DNA from: Bacilli bacterium
GTDB lineage: Bacteria > Bacillota_I > Bacilli_A > Izemoplasmatales > Hujiaoplasmataceae
Reading direction: 5' to 3'
Assembly (NCBI GenBank): GCA_016935815.1
Contig: JAFGQH010000057.1
Coordinates: 1-60,034, forward strand
DNA: 60,034 nucleotides
Shown here: piece after piece, positions 1 to 9,682 of the stretch
Layout: every line of letters starts with the position of its first letter
Numbering within the stretch: the stretch's first letter is position 1
The notes under the pieces: generated by a model
Database searches by the model: none
Told to the model about the DNA's origin: nothing
The model's input: only the letters and a program-made list of their open reading frames with translations
Translations under genes and position numbers: made by a program

Positions 1-21
1 CTTACTCATATTTGTCAATTC

Positions 22-41
22 CCTTCTTCTGAAGGCTTTTT
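22..41 (+). terminator. possible intrinsic terminator of a gene left of the window
   Basis: A short CCTTC-TTCT-GAAGG hairpin is followed by CTTTTT on the plus strand. The stem is only five pairs, so it is a weak candidate. It would end a plus-strand gene lying outside the window. On the minus strand TTGACA at 13-18 could be a -35 box for a gene further left. Confidence 0.3.
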
Positions 42-167
42 GTCATGGTTTACATTTTCCCTTGACTTTTGATAGTTATTCTCCTTTTAATTTCAAATAC
101 TTTGAACTTCAAAACTATTCTAACATAGTTAAAACTGTTTATCAAGCACTTTGCAAAAACAATCTTA

Positions 168-192
168 AAAAGAACCAGGAATTTCCTGGTTT
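168..192 (-). terminator. intrinsic terminator after nif3
   Basis: Minus strand reads AACCAGGAA-A-TTCCTGGTT followed by CTTTTT. The hairpin begins at the nif3 stop codon and closes the glyS-dnaG-rpoD-trmK-nif3 unit. Confidence 0.8.
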
Positions 193-955
193 AGTATGGT
201 TTGTATGGATTTGTGTCAATTTCCGAGGCGATAAACTCGACATCAGGAAATTGTTTTAGTAGCATTTGTCTTACGGATTCCACGAAGATGATTTCGATAT
301 GATGTCCAACATCAAGAAGTGTCATTCCGAGTTGAATCGCATCCAAAGCAGTGTGGTAAGTGATATCTCCGGTGATATAAACATCGCATCCGCGTTTTTT
401 CGCCGCATACATGTGATGACTTCCTGATCCTCCTGAGATACCTACTATCGATACATCACGGTCATCTCGACCGATGACTTTGACATGTTCCAAATCAAAC
501 AATTGCTTGATGTTCTGGACAAAGAATTGGAATGGTACTTTCTCGATGGATCCATAGCGGCCGATATTGTCCACTTCATCCATCAATTTCGGATTTTGAA
601 TGCCGATTTTAGCAGCCAATAGATCATTCATCCCACCGTCTGCCACATCAAAATTCGTATGTGCGGAATAAACGGCGATATTGTGTTGAATCAAATTCTT
701 GACGATCCATCCTTTCGGAGAATCAAAAACGATGTTTTGCATCGGCTTGAACATCAGAGGGTGGTGAGATAGAATCAAATTCACTTTTTTTTGAATCGCT
801 TCTTTTACCACTTCCTTGGTCACGTCCAACGTGACCAAAACCCGTTCGGTTTTATGATTGAGAGTTCCCACTTGCAAACCGACATTGTCCCACTCATAAG
901 CGAGTTCCGTCGGATAATGAGTCTCGAAGTATTTGATGATGTCTACTGCATTCAT
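191..955 (-). CDS. Nif3-like dinuclear metal center protein
   Basis: A 254-residue protein of the Nif3/GTP cyclohydrolase 1 type 2 (YqfO/YbgI) family. The family signatures are visible: EWDNVGLQVG near residue 21, the metal-binding SHHPLMF near 63, SAHTNFD near 96 and GHHIEI near the C-terminus. Family members bind two metal ions. Their physiological role is unsettled, so no reaction is assigned. At 254 residues it is the short form and lacks the PII-like insert of the about 370-residue Bacillus YqfO. Its ATG overlaps the trmK stop by four bases (ATGA), indicating translational coupling. It is the last gene of the operon and runs into a terminator. Confidence 0.9.
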   Translation of the reverse strand: MNAVDIIKYFETHYPTELAYEWDNVGLQVGTLNHKTERVLVTLDVTKEVVKEAIQKKVNLILSHHPLMFKPMQNIVFDSPKGWIVKNLIQHNIAVYSAHTNFDVADGGMNDLLAAKIGIQNPKLMDEVDNIGRYGSIEKVPFQFFVQNIKQLFDLEHVKVIGRDDRDVSIVGISGGSGSHHMYAAKKRGCDVYITGDITYHTALDAIQLGMTLLDVGHHIEIIFVESVRQMLLKQFPDVEFIASEIDTNPYKPY

Positions 956-1602
956 TCCAGTACCTCCTTCAAAGTCGTGATACGTTGTGTAAGTTTTTCG
1001 CGTTCTTCTTCATTTTGGATGTTTAAGACAGCAGCTTCCAAAGTTTGAATGAAACGGCTTAAATATTCGAGAAAAGCGATTGGTCTATTTTGCAATATAT
1101 AAGGACCAAATTCCAGTTCGGTTTCTGTTAAGGACATTTTCCCTTTTTCGACGATGATGATCGGGTAGAATTTACCCTTGTCTTTGAGAAATTCTTCAGC
1201 GATGATCTGCCATTGATTATCCTGTAAAAACGACCGAAGAAACATCGCTTCCGAATTTGGTGAGAGAACCAATCTCTTAAGATATGTGGTATTTGCTTCT
1301 TTGATGATCGTGGCAATGCTTCGACCACCCAAACCCAAAATCGAGACAATGTCGATTTCCGGATTCAAATAGGGAAGTCCATCTGCCAAAACCAAAGTAA
1401 TCTGTTCTTCCAAATACGATTGTTCGACATTTCGTCTGGCATTTTCAAGCGGGTACTTCTTGTTGTCGGAAGCATAGGCATGTTTTACCAAACCTTTTTC
1501 GACCGCATAGATCGGCAGATATCCATGGTCTGTTCCACAATCCGCAAGGCAATGAAAACCATTCAGATATTTGGAACTCACTAGGAGTCGTTCGGAAATC
1601 AT
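952..1602 (-). CDS. trmK: tRNA (adenine(22)-N(1))-methyltransferase TrmK
   Basis: A 216-residue class I SAM-dependent methyltransferase of the TrmK (YqfN) family, which methylates N1 of A22 in bacterial tRNAs. The SAM-binding motif I is seen as [12 protein letters not shown] near residue 18, and the family-specific GLGGRSI near 90. The C-terminal 50 residues are helical, as in the family. The gene overlaps rpoD upstream and nif3 downstream by four bases each. rpoD-trmK-nif3 is a conserved Firmicutes order, which supports the assignment. Length is normal for the family. Confidence 0.92.
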   Translation of the reverse strand: MISERLLVSSKYLNGFHCLADCGTDHGYLPIYAVEKGLVKHAYASDNKKYPLENARRNVEQSYLEEQITLVLADGLPYLNPEIDIVSILGLGGRSIATIIKEANTTYLKRLVLSPNSEAMFLRSFLQDNQWQIIAEEFLKDKGKFYPIIIVEKGKMSLTETELEFGPYILQNRPIAFLEYLSRFIQTLEAAVLNIQNEEEREKLTQRITTLKEVLE

Positions 1603-2858
1603 TTTTGATATCCGTTATGGAAATCCTTCAGTTTTTTCGAACGTGTCGGGGTTCTCAATTTTCGAATCGCTTTGGCTTCAATCTGACGAATACGTTCCCG
1701 AGTGACATTGAATTCCTTCCCGACTTCTTCCAGAGTTCTGGATTTTCCATCGAGTAATCCAAAGCGCATTCTCAGGACTTTTTCTTCTCTGTCCGTCAAC
1801 GTACCCAAAGCAGAATCAAGTTCACGCTTCAGCATCTCTTTGGAGGTGTATTCATATGGTGTCAAAATATCTCCATCGGGAATGAAATCGCCCAAAGAAG
1901 AATCTTCTTCTTCTCCGACCGGTGATTCCAAAGAAATCGGTTCTTGTGCTGTCTTCTGGATCGCTTGCACGCGTTCCACGGATATTCCCATTTCTTCCGC
2001 GACTTCCTCTTGGGATGGTTCGCGTTTCAGTTTTTGAGTCAATGTTCGTTGTGTACGAACCATTTTGTTGATGGTTTCGACCATGTGGACCGGAATTCGA
2101 ATCGTACGAGCTTGGTCGGCAATCGCTCTTGTGATCGCCTGACGAATCCACCAGGTTGCGTAAGTGGAGAATTTATAACCTTTGGTATAGTCGAATTTAC
2201 CGACAGCTTTGATCAAACCCATGTTTCCTTCTTGGATCAGATCCAAAAATTGAAGGCCACGGGAAACATAGCGTTTTGCAATCGAAACGACGAGTCTTAG
2301 ATTGGCTTCCACCAATTTGGAACTTGCGAATTCGCCACGTTTTACGAGTTCTTCATAATCCGCCAATTCTTCTGTAGTGATGCCGATACTTTCTTCTTTT
2401 TTGTATTCAAATTCTTGTTTCGCTTTTTTGGCTCTGTCGACCAATACAGCGAGTTCATATTCTTCTTCACTGGATAACAGTTCCACGCGTCCGATTTCTT
2501 TTAAGTACATGCGGACCGGGTCGTCGACTTTGATTGAGACCATCGAATCGAACTTCTTCTCTTTCATCAGTTCCTCTTCGATTTCCTTCGAGAAATTGTT
2601 ATTGAGTTCGAGGTCTTTTTCGTTGACATAGTCGTCTTGGATATCATCCAAACTGACGGTATGATTTGGTTTGTTTTTGTCGTTTTCGATCATATCGAAG
2701 AACTCTTCCGGTAAAATCCCTTTTTTTGCGAGTTCTTGGACCAAGGTGTCAAAGTCTTTCGACTGTTTGTCCAACACCTCGAAGATTTCCGCGATTGTCA
2801 GAAATCCGTTTTGTTCGTGTTTCTTTTCCAGTGTTTCAATAATTTGTTTTTTGTCCAT
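1599..2858 (-). CDS. rpoD: RNA polymerase primary sigma factor RpoD (SigA)
   Basis: A 419-residue housekeeping sigma-70. Region 1.1 is short. Region 1.2 is [17 protein letters not shown] near 112. Region 2 contains [17 protein letters not shown] and the -10 reader [14 protein letters not shown]. Region 3 follows, and region 4 ends with the -35 reading helix [18 protein letters not shown]. Many promoters in this window match TTGACA-17-TATAAT or TGnTATAAT, consistent with this factor. The start overlaps the dnaG end by 23 bases. The ATG is preceded by AGAAGGGAG at good spacing. It sits in the classical dnaG-rpoD operon. Confidence 0.98.
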   Translation of the reverse strand: MDKKQIIETLEKKHEQNGFLTIAEIFEVLDKQSKDFDTLVQELAKKGILPEEFFDMIENDKNKPNHTVSLDDIQDDYVNEKDLELNNNFSKEIEEELMKEKKFDSMVSIKVDDPVRMYLKEIGRVELLSSEEEYELAVLVDRAKKAKQEFEYKKEESIGITTEELADYEELVKRGEFASSKLVEANLRLVVSIAKRYVSRGLQFLDLIQEGNMGLIKAVGKFDYTKGYKFSTYATWWIRQAITRAIADQARTIRIPVHMVETINKMVRTQRTLTQKLKREPSQEEVAEEMGISVERVQAIQKTAQEPISLESPVGEEEDSSLGDFIPDGDILTPYEYTSKEMLKRELDSALGTLTDREEKVLRMRFGLLDGKSRTLEEVGKEFNVTRERIRQIEAKAIRKLRTPTRSKKLKDFHNGYQK

Positions 2859-4632
2859 TGTGTCTCCCTTCTAATTTTTTGATCTTTCCCTGAATGATCC
2901 GATTTTCATCTTGAAGTCGCACATAAGTGCCTGTGTCGCCTGCGGCCAAAGCTTTCTTGGCTTCCGCTTCGTTGGCTTTGATGTCTTCATTGAGATTTGC
3001 GACTTCCAGAGTTTTGATGCAGGACTCCAAATCCTCTTGATTGTATTCATAGTCTTGAAACAGGACTTGTTCCAAGAATTCGTTGTTTTTTTGGCTGAGT
3101 TTTGATTTCAGTACCACGAGTGGTTCGTCTGGATAGACACCCCAAGCATTCATCATCACCAAAATAGTGAGGATGTCTTTGTTTTGGAAATGCAATAGCT
3201 TGAATCTGCTGATGATTAAATCGCGATAGCGAATATCTTGAAGATAATAATTCAATACGGTTTTTTCAGCGGTTTCATATTTTGGCAATTTTAAAGTGTG
3301 TTGTTGGGTTCTCACCAGTTTGGATTGATAATCGTTTAATATCCGTTCATCGATCCGATTCTGTTGATAGTCGCCTATCAGTGTATCATAACGAATCCCT
3401 GTTTCCGAAGCAAAACGCTTGAGATAGATCTCTCGGATCATTCCGGATGTCTTGCTGAAGAAGTCAAACAAACGATCCTTTGCTTGTTCGATTTCCACAG
3501 GGCGGCGAAAATCCTTCTGTTCGACGATCATTTGATAGACGAACTCGTATTGATCCAATTGATTGTTGTTCAAGAACGTTTCAAAGTCTTTGTGTGTCGT
3601 GATATATTCATCCGGATCCAATCCATCCGGAAGCGATACGACATGCACATTGAGTTTGGCGCGTTCCAATAATTTGATTGCTTTGTAGCTGGCTTCTCTT
3701 CCGGGTTTGTCACCGTCGTAACAGACTACGACATTATCGGTGTATTTCTTGATGATCATCGCTTGATCGATGGTAAGTTGTGTTCCCATCGAGCAGATCG
3801 CTTCCTTGACACCTGCCATATGTGCTTTGATGACATCCATATATCCTTCCATCAGAACGATGCGTTCTTTGGAACGGATATAAGGAGTTGCGTGATAAAG
3901 GTTATACAGAGTCATACCCTTGGAGAAAATCTCCGTATATGGAGTATTGACGTATTTGGCCGGGTTGTCGGTGTCCCCGAAGATTCTTCCGGAGAATCCG
4001 ATGACTCGATTTTGTTCATCGCGAATCGGAAATAGGATGCGATCCCGAAACAAGTCATAGAAATTGCCTTCGGAATTGCGATTCACGAGTCCTGCATTCA
4101 TGAGATCCAACGGTTGGAACTCATTGGACAGATGAGTGAGCAGAGCATTGAATTTGTTCGGTGCGTAACCCAGTTGGAATTCTTCGATGGTCTGAAAATC
4201 CAACCCTCGATTCAAAAGATAATCCAAAGCCGGTTTTCCGGATTCAATGTTGAGCAGATTCAATGTATAGAATTGCAACGCCATATCATTTGCTTTGTAC
4301 AAATTGACATCGGTGCGTTGACGCTCATAGTGTTCATCTTCTTCAATCACGATATTATATTTCTCTGCCAGATAATGAATTGAATCGACATAGGAGAGAT
4401 TCTTGTATTCCTGGATGAATTTGATCGAATCACCTTTTTTTCCACAGCCAAAGCAGTTGAAAATCTGCCGTTCTTTACTGACGAAAAAAGAAGGCGTCTT
4501 TTCACTATGGAACGGGCATAAGCCTTTCATGTTCTTGCCAGCTGCCTGCAAAGGCACAAATTCACCGACCACATCAACAATATCAGCCGTATCTTTAATT
4601 AAATCGATTGTTTGTTGGCTGATTCTTGCCAT
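2836..4632 (-). CDS. dnaG: DNA primase DnaG
   Basis: A 598-residue primase that makes RNA primers at the replication fork with DnaB. The N-terminal CHC2 zinc finger is visible as [11 protein letters not shown] followed by [11 protein letters not shown]. The catalytic core has the Toprim motifs LMEGYMDVI and [11 protein letters not shown]. The C-terminal part is the helicase-binding region and is more diverged. ATG is preceded by AAGGTGA at normal spacing. It lies 24 bases after glyS and overlaps rpoD, making the glyS-dnaG-rpoD macromolecular synthesis operon. Length is normal. Confidence 0.97.
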   Translation of the reverse strand: MARISQQTIDLIKDTADIVDVVGEFVPLQAAGKNMKGLCPFHSEKTPSFFVSKERQIFNCFGCGKKGDSIKFIQEYKNLSYVDSIHYLAEKYNIVIEEDEHYERQRTDVNLYKANDMALQFYTLNLLNIESGKPALDYLLNRGLDFQTIEEFQLGYAPNKFNALLTHLSNEFQPLDLMNAGLVNRNSEGNFYDLFRDRILFPIRDEQNRVIGFSGRIFGDTDNPAKYVNTPYTEIFSKGMTLYNLYHATPYIRSKERIVLMEGYMDVIKAHMAGVKEAICSMGTQLTIDQAMIIKKYTDNVVVCYDGDKPGREASYKAIKLLERAKLNVHVVSLPDGLDPDEYITTHKDFETFLNNNQLDQYEFVYQMIVEQKDFRRPVEIEQAKDRLFDFFSKTSGMIREIYLKRFASETGIRYDTLIGDYQQNRIDERILNDYQSKLVRTQQHTLKLPKYETAEKTVLNYYLQDIRYRDLIISRFKLLHFQNKDILTILVMMNAWGVYPDEPLVVLKSKLSQKNNEFLEQVLFQDYEYNQEDLESCIKTLEVANLNEDIKANEAEAKKALAAGDTGTYVRLQDENRIIQGKIKKLEGRHNGQKTNY

Positions 4633-4656
4633 AGATTCACCTTCTTATAGAGTTTG

Positions 4657-6039
4657 TTATTTGAGTGCTTTGAATAAATATACGTTGAGTTCACCGAGTG
4701 GTAAACGAATCTGTTCCATGGTGTCTCTTTCTCTTACGGTAACTGTTTCGTCTTCTAGCGTTTGTTGATCGATCGTGACGCAATATGGGGTTCCGATTGC
4801 ATCGGCACGGCGGTACCGTCTTCCGATGTTTCCGGTATCATCATAGGACACTTCGAAATCTTCCAACAATTGCTTGTAGACTTCTTCTGCTTTCTCACTT
4901 TGATATTTCTTCACAAGTGGTAAGACGGTGACTTTGATCGGAGCCAAAGCTTTTGAGATGCGAAGCAGGGTTCTGGTTTCTCCGCCTTCCAGTTCCTCTT
5001 CTTCCAAGTTGTCGCAAAGTACTGAGAGCAGTAACCGTTCGACACCAAGTGCCGGTTCGATAACATATGGTAAATAACTTTCATTGGTATCAGGGTCGAG
5101 ATATTCCAGTTTCTCACCGGAATGTTCCTGATGTCGACCGAGGTCATAATCCGTTCTGGAAGCGATACCCCAGAGTTCATCGAACCCCCAAGGAAAATCA
5201 AATACGATATCCGTCGTAGCATTGGAATAGAACGATAGTTTTTCTTTTGGATGATCGTAGAATTTCAAGTGATCTCGTTTCAGTCCTGCTTTGAGCAAGA
5301 AATCCATCGCGAATTGTTTCCAGTAGACAAACCATTCGAGTTCGGTCCCGGGTTTACAGAAGAACTCCATTTCCATCTGTTCGAATTCTCTCGTCCGGAA
5401 GATGAAATTTCCAGGAGTGATTTCGTTTCGGAATGATTTCCCGATTTGCCCGATCCCAAACGGAACTTTCTTTCTGGATGTCCGTTGGACATTTTTGAAG
5501 TTCAGAAAAATCCCTTGAGCGGTTTCCGGTCGCAAATAGATATCGTTGACGGAATCCGCAGTGACACCTTGATGCGTTTTGAACATCATGTTGAAATCGC
5601 GAATAGGCGTGTAATCTAACCCACCACAAACGGGACATTTGATTTTGTGTTCAATGATATAATCGTACATCTGGCTGTAATCCCAGCCGTCCGCGTCGAC
5701 TTCGCCATGTGTCGCTGTAGCAATCAAACTATCTGCTCTGTGTCTTGATTTGCATAACTTACAATCCATGAGAGGGTCTTTGAATCCGGTCGCATGACCA
5801 GTCGCTTCCCATGTCTTCGGGTTTAAAAGGATTGAAGAATCAATCCCTACGTTCAACGGATTTTTGGATACGAACTCTTCCCACCATAATTTCTTGATGT
5901 TGTTTTTGAGTGCGACTCCAAGTGGGCCGTAGTCCCAAGTATTGGCAAGACCTCCGTAGATCTCCGAACCTTGATATATAAATCCATAACGCTTTGCATA
6001 AGCGTTGAGTTGGTCTAAAGTTTGTTTCAAATGTCTCAT
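4657..6039 (-). CDS. glyS: glycyl-tRNA synthetase, alpha2 (single-chain) type
   Basis: A 460-residue class II synthetase that charges tRNA-Gly. It is the homodimeric type also found in archaea, eukaryotes, mycoplasmas and staphylococci, not the alpha2beta2 GlyQS form. Visible landmarks are QGSEIYGGLANTWDYGPLG, class II motif 2 around FRNEITPGNFIFRTREFEQME, motif 3 EPALGVERLLL near 330, and the anticodon-binding domain from about 365. The upstream leader is only about 30 bases, so there is no T-box. The ATG at 6039 abuts the Shine-Dalgarno GAGAGG with no spacer. A TTG three codons later (6030) has nine bases of spacing and puts the conserved GF(I/V) segment at the same distance from the N-terminus as I recall for Staphylococcus. 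The true start may therefore be that TTG. Confidence 0.96.
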   Translation of the reverse strand: MRHLKQTLDQLNAYAKRYGFIYQGSEIYGGLANTWDYGPLGVALKNNIKKLWWEEFVSKNPLNVGIDSSILLNPKTWEATGHATGFKDPLMDCKLCKSRHRADSLIATATHGEVDADGWDYSQMYDYIIEHKIKCPVCGGLDYTPIRDFNMMFKTHQGVTADSVNDIYLRPETAQGIFLNFKNVQRTSRKKVPFGIGQIGKSFRNEITPGNFIFRTREFEQMEMEFFCKPGTELEWFVYWKQFAMDFLLKAGLKRDHLKFYDHPKEKLSFYSNATTDIVFDFPWGFDELWGIASRTDYDLGRHQEHSGEKLEYLDPDTNESYLPYVIEPALGVERLLLSVLCDNLEEEELEGGETRTLLRISKALAPIKVTVLPLVKKYQSEKAEEVYKQLLEDFEVSYDDTGNIGRRYRRADAIGTPYCVTIDQQTLEDETVTVRERDTMEQIRLPLGELNVYLFKALK

Positions 6040-6073
6040 CCTCTCGTTTTTTTGTACATACTACACCATTTTA

Positions 6074-6102
6074 ATTATATGTTTTCCACCTCTGGTTGTC
6101 AA
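6074..6102 (-). promoter_or_regulatory. consensus sigma-A promoter of glyS operon
   Basis: Minus strand reads TTGACA, 17 bases, TATAAT: both hexamers perfect and spacing ideal. Transcription would start about 30 bases before glyS and continue through dnaG, rpoD, trmK and nif3. Confidence 0.88.
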
Positions 6103-6108
6103 GGAGAC

Positions 6109-6130
6109 GAAATATAATACATTATATTTC
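6109..6130. repeat. perfect 22-base AT-rich palindrome
   Basis: GAAATATAAT-AC-ATTATATTTC lies between the recO stop and the -35 box of the glyS promoter. It lacks a T-run on either strand. It may be a weak processing or terminator hairpin for the recO mRNA or an operator just upstream of the promoter. Confidence 0.55.
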
Positions 6131-6147
6131 AAGAAAATAGGAACCTA

Positions 6148-6876
6148 TCAATAGCCGATAAGTCCCACTAGCATTTTCCGCGAATTGGAGCGGAAATTCA
6201 AATGATATTCGTAATAACGGTCAATCACCCCTCGTAGTTCACGGAGCGTCTCTTCGGTATAATCGATCGGTGTTGGTGCTTGAAGATCGTAATAATAAAG
6301 TTTCATCATCAACTTGACACACTCGTCAGAAACCCTTGGTTCGTTACCTTGGTAGTGTTCTTTACAACACATTCCTCCTTCTCTTACCGAGAATTGAAGG
6401 TGGTCGGTTTTCCCACAACTCGTACAGCTTGTAAAGAGGGGATTGATTCCAAGCAAGTGAAGCAACTTCAGTTCGACCATATTGAGATAGGGAATGTATG
6501 CTTCTGTTGTTTTGACCTTGGCCAATATTTTCAATAAAAACAAATAGAGTTTTTCATGGTCATGTTCGTGTTGGGCAATATGATAGACAAGCTCTAAAAT
6601 GTGCTGAAGATAGGTAAAAGTCTCAATGTTTTCCTTCAGATCACGAAAATCTTCCAAGACATCTCCGTCTCGCAAGGTCTGCAAGTCTTTTCCACTGGTA
6701 TGAAGGCCTACAAGATTCAGTACACGGGTCAGATTGAGATATGGGCTTTTGACTTTTCTGCTTCCATGGACCAAGACGCTCATCAGTCCCTTATCGGTAT
6801 ACAGATAGAGGATTTGCGAACTCTCTTTATAGTCCAGTTTTTTCAAAATCAAGCCTTCAATGTATTCCAAGTCCAT
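6148..6876 (-). CDS. recO: DNA repair protein RecO
   Basis: A 242-residue recombination mediator that helps load RecA onto SSB-coated single strands in the RecFOR pathway. The N-terminal OB-fold is represented by IEGLILKKLDYKESSQILYLYT and VHGSRK. A zinc-finger-like cluster CTSCGK...MCCKEH lies at about 150-175. The GTG ORF start at 6879 overlaps the era stop, but ATG at 6876 sharing the A of the era TGA is more likely. era-recO is a conserved neighbour pair. Confidence 0.93.
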   Translation of the reverse strand: MDLEYIEGLILKKLDYKESSQILYLYTDKGLMSVLVHGSRKVKSPYLNLTRVLNLVGLHTSGKDLQTLRDGDVLEDFRDLKENIETFTYLQHILELVYHIAQHEHDHEKLYLFLLKILAKVKTTEAYIPYLNMVELKLLHLLGINPLFTSCTSCGKTDHLQFSVREGGMCCKEHYQGNEPRVSDECVKLMMKLYYYDLQAPTPIDYTEETLRELRGVIDRYYEYHLNFRSNSRKMLVGLIGY

Positions 6877-7772
6877 CACCCATTTTGATCGGGTCTATAG
6901 CCGTAGTTCTTCAGGTAGTGTTCTCGATTTCGCCAATCTTTTTCGACTTTGACAAAGGTCTCAAGATAGGTTTTTTTACGAAGCAGTGCTTCGATATCGG
7001 TTCTGGCTTGACTACCGATGCGTTTTAACATTTGCCCGCCTTTTCCGATGATGATTCCCTTTTGTGATTTTCGTTCCACAACGATGGTGGCCATGATTTC
7101 CACAAGATCTTTCTTCTCTTTGAATTGCTCGAGATAGACCATGACGGAATGAGGAACTTCCTCATGGGTGTATTCCAGGATTTTCTCACGAATGAATTCC
7201 TGGATCAAGAAGGTCTCAGGACGATCTGATATTTCCCCATCCGGGTAGTATTTTGGCCCTTCATTGATTATCTTTTTGATATCCAGTATCAAGAAATTGA
7301 CGTTGGTTCCCTTGAGTGCGGAAATTCCAAATACACCTTTGAATGGGAAGTGCTCCTTATAAACATTAATCGCTTTTTCCAAACGATCGTAATCCGTAAT
7401 CGTATCGGTTTTGTTTATAATTAGATAAATTGGTGTTTTGATTTCTTTCAAACTCTCTAGGATTCCAAGATTGTACTCCATGACATCATCATAAGCATTC
7501 ACCAAAAACAAGACCAAGTCCACTGATTTGACTGTGGACAACGCAGCGGAAGACATGTATTCTCCCAGTCTGGTTTTTGCTTTGTGGATCCCCGGGGTAT
7601 CCATGAAAATGATTTGCGAATCGTCATCGTTATAAATCCCGGAAAATACATTCCGGGTAGTTTGTGGTTTGTTGGAGACAATCGCGACTTTTTGTTTCAG
7701 GATATGATTCAAAAGTGTTGACTTACCAACATTCGGTTCGCCGATGATGGATACGAAACCAGATTTAAACAT
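6876..7772 (-). CDS. era: GTPase Era
   Basis: A 298-residue ribosome-assembly GTPase acting on the 3' end of 16S rRNA. G1 is GEPNVGKST near residue 11, G3 is DTPG near 58, and G4 is NKTD near 120. The C-terminal KH domain carries GIIIGKGGQMLKRIG. The start codon shares one base with the cdd stop (TAATG), so the two are coupled. Length is normal. Confidence 0.97.
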   Translation of the reverse strand: MFKSGFVSIIGEPNVGKSTLLNHILKQKVAIVSNKPQTTRNVFSGIYNDDDSQIIFMDTPGIHKAKTRLGEYMSSAALSTVKSVDLVLFLVNAYDDVMEYNLGILESLKEIKTPIYLIINKTDTITDYDRLEKAINVYKEHFPFKGVFGISALKGTNVNFLILDIKKIINEGPKYYPDGEISDRPETFLIQEFIREKILEYTHEEVPHSVMVYLEQFKEKKDLVEIMATIVVERKSQKGIIIGKGGQMLKRIGSQARTDIEALLRKKTYLETFVKVEKDWRNREHYLKNYGYRPDQNG

Positions 7773-8164
7773 TATAGATCCTCTTTGGTAAAGCCCAGTG
7801 GCAACAATTCCTTGTTTTTCATAGTCTTCATCTCTCCGGTTGATGTCGCTAAAATGACTTCAGCATCTTCTTCCATCAACTCTCTCATGACTTGACGGCA
7901 GGCTCCGCAAGGAGAGACGAAATAGTCTTTGTCCGTGTAAACCATGATGCGTTTGATGTCCTCTTTTTTCACACCTTGAGAATAAGCAGTGAACAAAGCG
8001 CTGCGTTCTGCACAGTTGGACAATCCATAGGATGCATTTTCAACATTGACGCCTTGGATGGTTTTCCCATCTTTGAGTTCGAGTACTGCGGAAACGCGGA
8101 ATTTCGAATATGGCACATAAGCGTTTTTTATGTTTTCTCTTGCCAACTCATATAATTTATTCAA
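7772..8164 (-). CDS. cdd: cytidine deaminase
   Basis: A 130-residue tetrameric-type cytidine deaminase converting cytidine and deoxycytidine to uridine forms in pyrimidine salvage. The zinc and catalytic motifs are NCAERSALF (Cys-Ala-Glu) and PCGACRQVM, with the substrate-binding NVENASYG before them. The only start that fits is TTG at 8164, with AGAGGTG at good spacing. It occupies its usual place between ybeY and era, but the dgkA gene that often sits here in Bacilli is absent. Confidence 0.96.
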   Translation of the reverse strand: MNKLYELARENIKNAYVPYSKFRVSAVLELKDGKTIQGVNVENASYGLSNCAERSALFTAYSQGVKKEDIKRIMVYTDKDYFVSPCGACRQVMRELMEEDAEVILATSTGEMKTMKNKELLPLGFTKEDL

Positions 8165-8168
8165 ACTA

Positions 8169-8597
8169 TCACCTCTTGTATTTGGTCTGATTGATAATGG
8201 CGTTCTGCAAGGCGTTCATCTCTTCATTGTCTTCGTCTTTGATGTGATCATAGCCAAGACAGTGCAGGAAGCCATGGAGGGCGATAAATGCGAGTTCATA
8301 ATCGAAAGAATGCCCGAGTTCTTCCGCTTGTCTCTTGACGGTGTCAATGGAAATGAAGACATCTCCGATTTCCACCAAGTCATCCAAGTTCTCAAAGCTT
8401 AACACATCGGTTGGTTTATCCATATTTCGATATGTGCGATTGAGATCGTGGATCATTTCATCGGTGACAAAAATGACTGAAAGTATCGTTTTTTCAGTCA
8501 ATTTCAGATAACTGTATCCGGTTTTGATCACCGGTGTGATGATTCCTTGATATGTTTTTGAATCGTCATATTGATTGACGAAGTTAATCTTGATCAT
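8169..8597 (-). CDS. ybeY: endoribonuclease YbeY (rRNA maturation)
   Basis: A 142-residue zinc-dependent endoribonuclease for 16S rRNA 3' processing and ribosome quality control. The metal site is HGFLHCLGYDH near the C-terminus. An upstream conserved stretch reads LNRTYRNMDKPTDVLSFE. The ORF track extends further upstream, but the ATG at 8597, with AGAGG ahead and the MIKINF start, matches the family length. It overlaps the end of phoH by 14 bases. Confidence 0.95.
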   Translation of the reverse strand: MIKINFVNQYDDSKTYQGIITPVIKTGYSYLKLTEKTILSVIFVTDEMIHDLNRTYRNMDKPTDVLSFENLDDLVEIGDVFISIDTVKRQAEELGHSFDYELAFIALHGFLHCLGYDHIKDEDNEEMNALQNAIINQTKYKR

Positions 8598-9552
8598 GCT
8601 CAAACCTCTTGATGATTGTTTGTACCAACGGGTGACGAACAACATCGCGGTCATCAAAATATAGAATATCAACGCTGTCGATATCTTGAAGGATTTCGCC
8701 GGCCTTTACGAGTCCTGAGATCATACTCTTCGGTAAATCGCTTTGGGTAATATCTCCTGTCACAATCATCTTCGACCCAAATCCGAGTCTCGTCAAAAAC
8801 AGTTTCATCTGATTGATAGTTGTGTTTTGAGCCTCATCCAAAATCACATATGCATTATCCAAAGTTCGACCTCTCATGTAAGCAAGAGGGGCGATTTCGA
8901 TGATGCCTTTTTCGATGTATTCCGTCGTTTGTTTTAGGCCTAAAACCTCATACATTGCATCATACAAAGGTCTCAGATATGGATCCACTTTTTCTTTCAA
9001 GTCTCCAGGTAGGAATCCTAGACTCTCTCCAGCCTCAACGGCAGGACGTGTTAGAATAATACGTTTGATGGATCCTTCTTTCAGTTTCTTCAACGCTAGT
9101 AACACCGCTAGATAAGTCTTACCGGTCCCAGCTGGTCCGATTCCGAATATCAAAGTGTTTCTGTCAATGGAATCGACATAGCGCTTCTGATTCAGCGTCT
9201 TGGGATATATTGGCTTTCCCGCAAACGTGCGAATGATCTCGGTACGCTCCACAAAAAGCGATAGGATATCTTCTTCGCTGTTCTCCATCAAAAGGTTTTT
9301 GATGTAGATGATGTCTCGATCCTGAAAACTGATGTTATTGCGAATCAATCCAATCAAAATACGAAACATCTTGGTTAAACTCAAGATGATGTTTTCTTCT
9401 TGAGTATCCACCATGACATCTTTGTTATTGGAAAAGATATCGACTTTGTATAGGCGTTTGAGCAACTTCAGATTCTTGTCATTTGAACCGAACAGTTCGA
9501 CCAGTTCGTTCAAATTCTCCAGGTCACTCTCCAATTTAATGATATTTGTCAC
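8584..9552 (-). CDS. phoH: PhoH family protein (YbeZ/PhoH-like ATPase)
   Basis: A 322-residue ATPase related to the core of superfamily 1 helicases. Walker A is GPAGTGKTYLA near 139 and Walker B is VILDEAQNTT near 238. A basic N-terminal domain precedes them. Family members are linked to RNA metabolism and often work with YbeY, whose gene overlaps this one. The start is GTG at 9552, because a stop lies directly upstream in frame. The ribosome site AAAGGAG is 13 bases away, unusually far, so initiation may be weak. Confidence 0.94.
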   Translation of the reverse strand: MTNIIKLESDLENLNELVELFGSNDKNLKLLKRLYKVDIFSNNKDVMVDTQEENIILSLTKMFRILIGLIRNNISFQDRDIIYIKNLLMENSEEDILSLFVERTEIIRTFAGKPIYPKTLNQKRYVDSIDRNTLIFGIGPAGTGKTYLAVLLALKKLKEGSIKRIILTRPAVEAGESLGFLPGDLKEKVDPYLRPLYDAMYEVLGLKQTTEYIEKGIIEIAPLAYMRGRTLDNAYVILDEAQNTTINQMKLFLTRLGFGSKMIVTGDITQSDLPKSMISGLVKAGEILQDIDSVDILYFDDRDVVRHPLVQTIIKRFEHDQD

Positions 9553-9578
9553 TTAGAGCAATCATCTCCTTTACTATC

Positions 9579-9587
9579 ATTATACCA
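9579..9587 (-). promoter_or_regulatory. extended -10 promoter of phoH operon
   Basis: Minus strand reads TGGTATAAT about 30 bases before the phoH start. No good -35 hexamer is visible, but TGn before TATAAT usually compensates. The same TGGTATAAT occurs before several other genes here. Confidence 0.7.
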
Positions 9588-9630
9588 CAGTGTCGTCGCA
9601 AATCCTACGGGATATCGCGGTTTTAGTGGA

Positions 9631-9666
9631 AAAAATAATGACAATTCCTAAAACAGAATTGTCATT
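9631..9666 (-). terminator. intrinsic terminator after rpsU
   Basis: An 11-pair stem AATGACAATTC / GAATTGTCATT with an eight-base loop is followed on the minus strand by ATTTTTTCC. It ends the rpsU transcript before the phoH promoter. Confidence 0.85.
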
Positions 9667-9682
9667 AAAATCGACAGTAAAA

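Noticed and set aside
62-259. 65-residue plus-strand ORF at the window start
   Set aside because: It runs through the nif3 terminator and the end of nif3, has no ribosome site and shows no protein-like pattern.
1599-1602. TGA read as tryptophan (Mycoplasma code)
   Set aside because: TGA ends rpoD, trmK, era and the ROK kinase at expected lengths, and Trp is encoded by TGG.
6040-6147. T-box riboswitch before glyS
   Set aside because: The promoter leaves a leader of only about 30 bases, too short for a T-box, and no T-box sequence is present.
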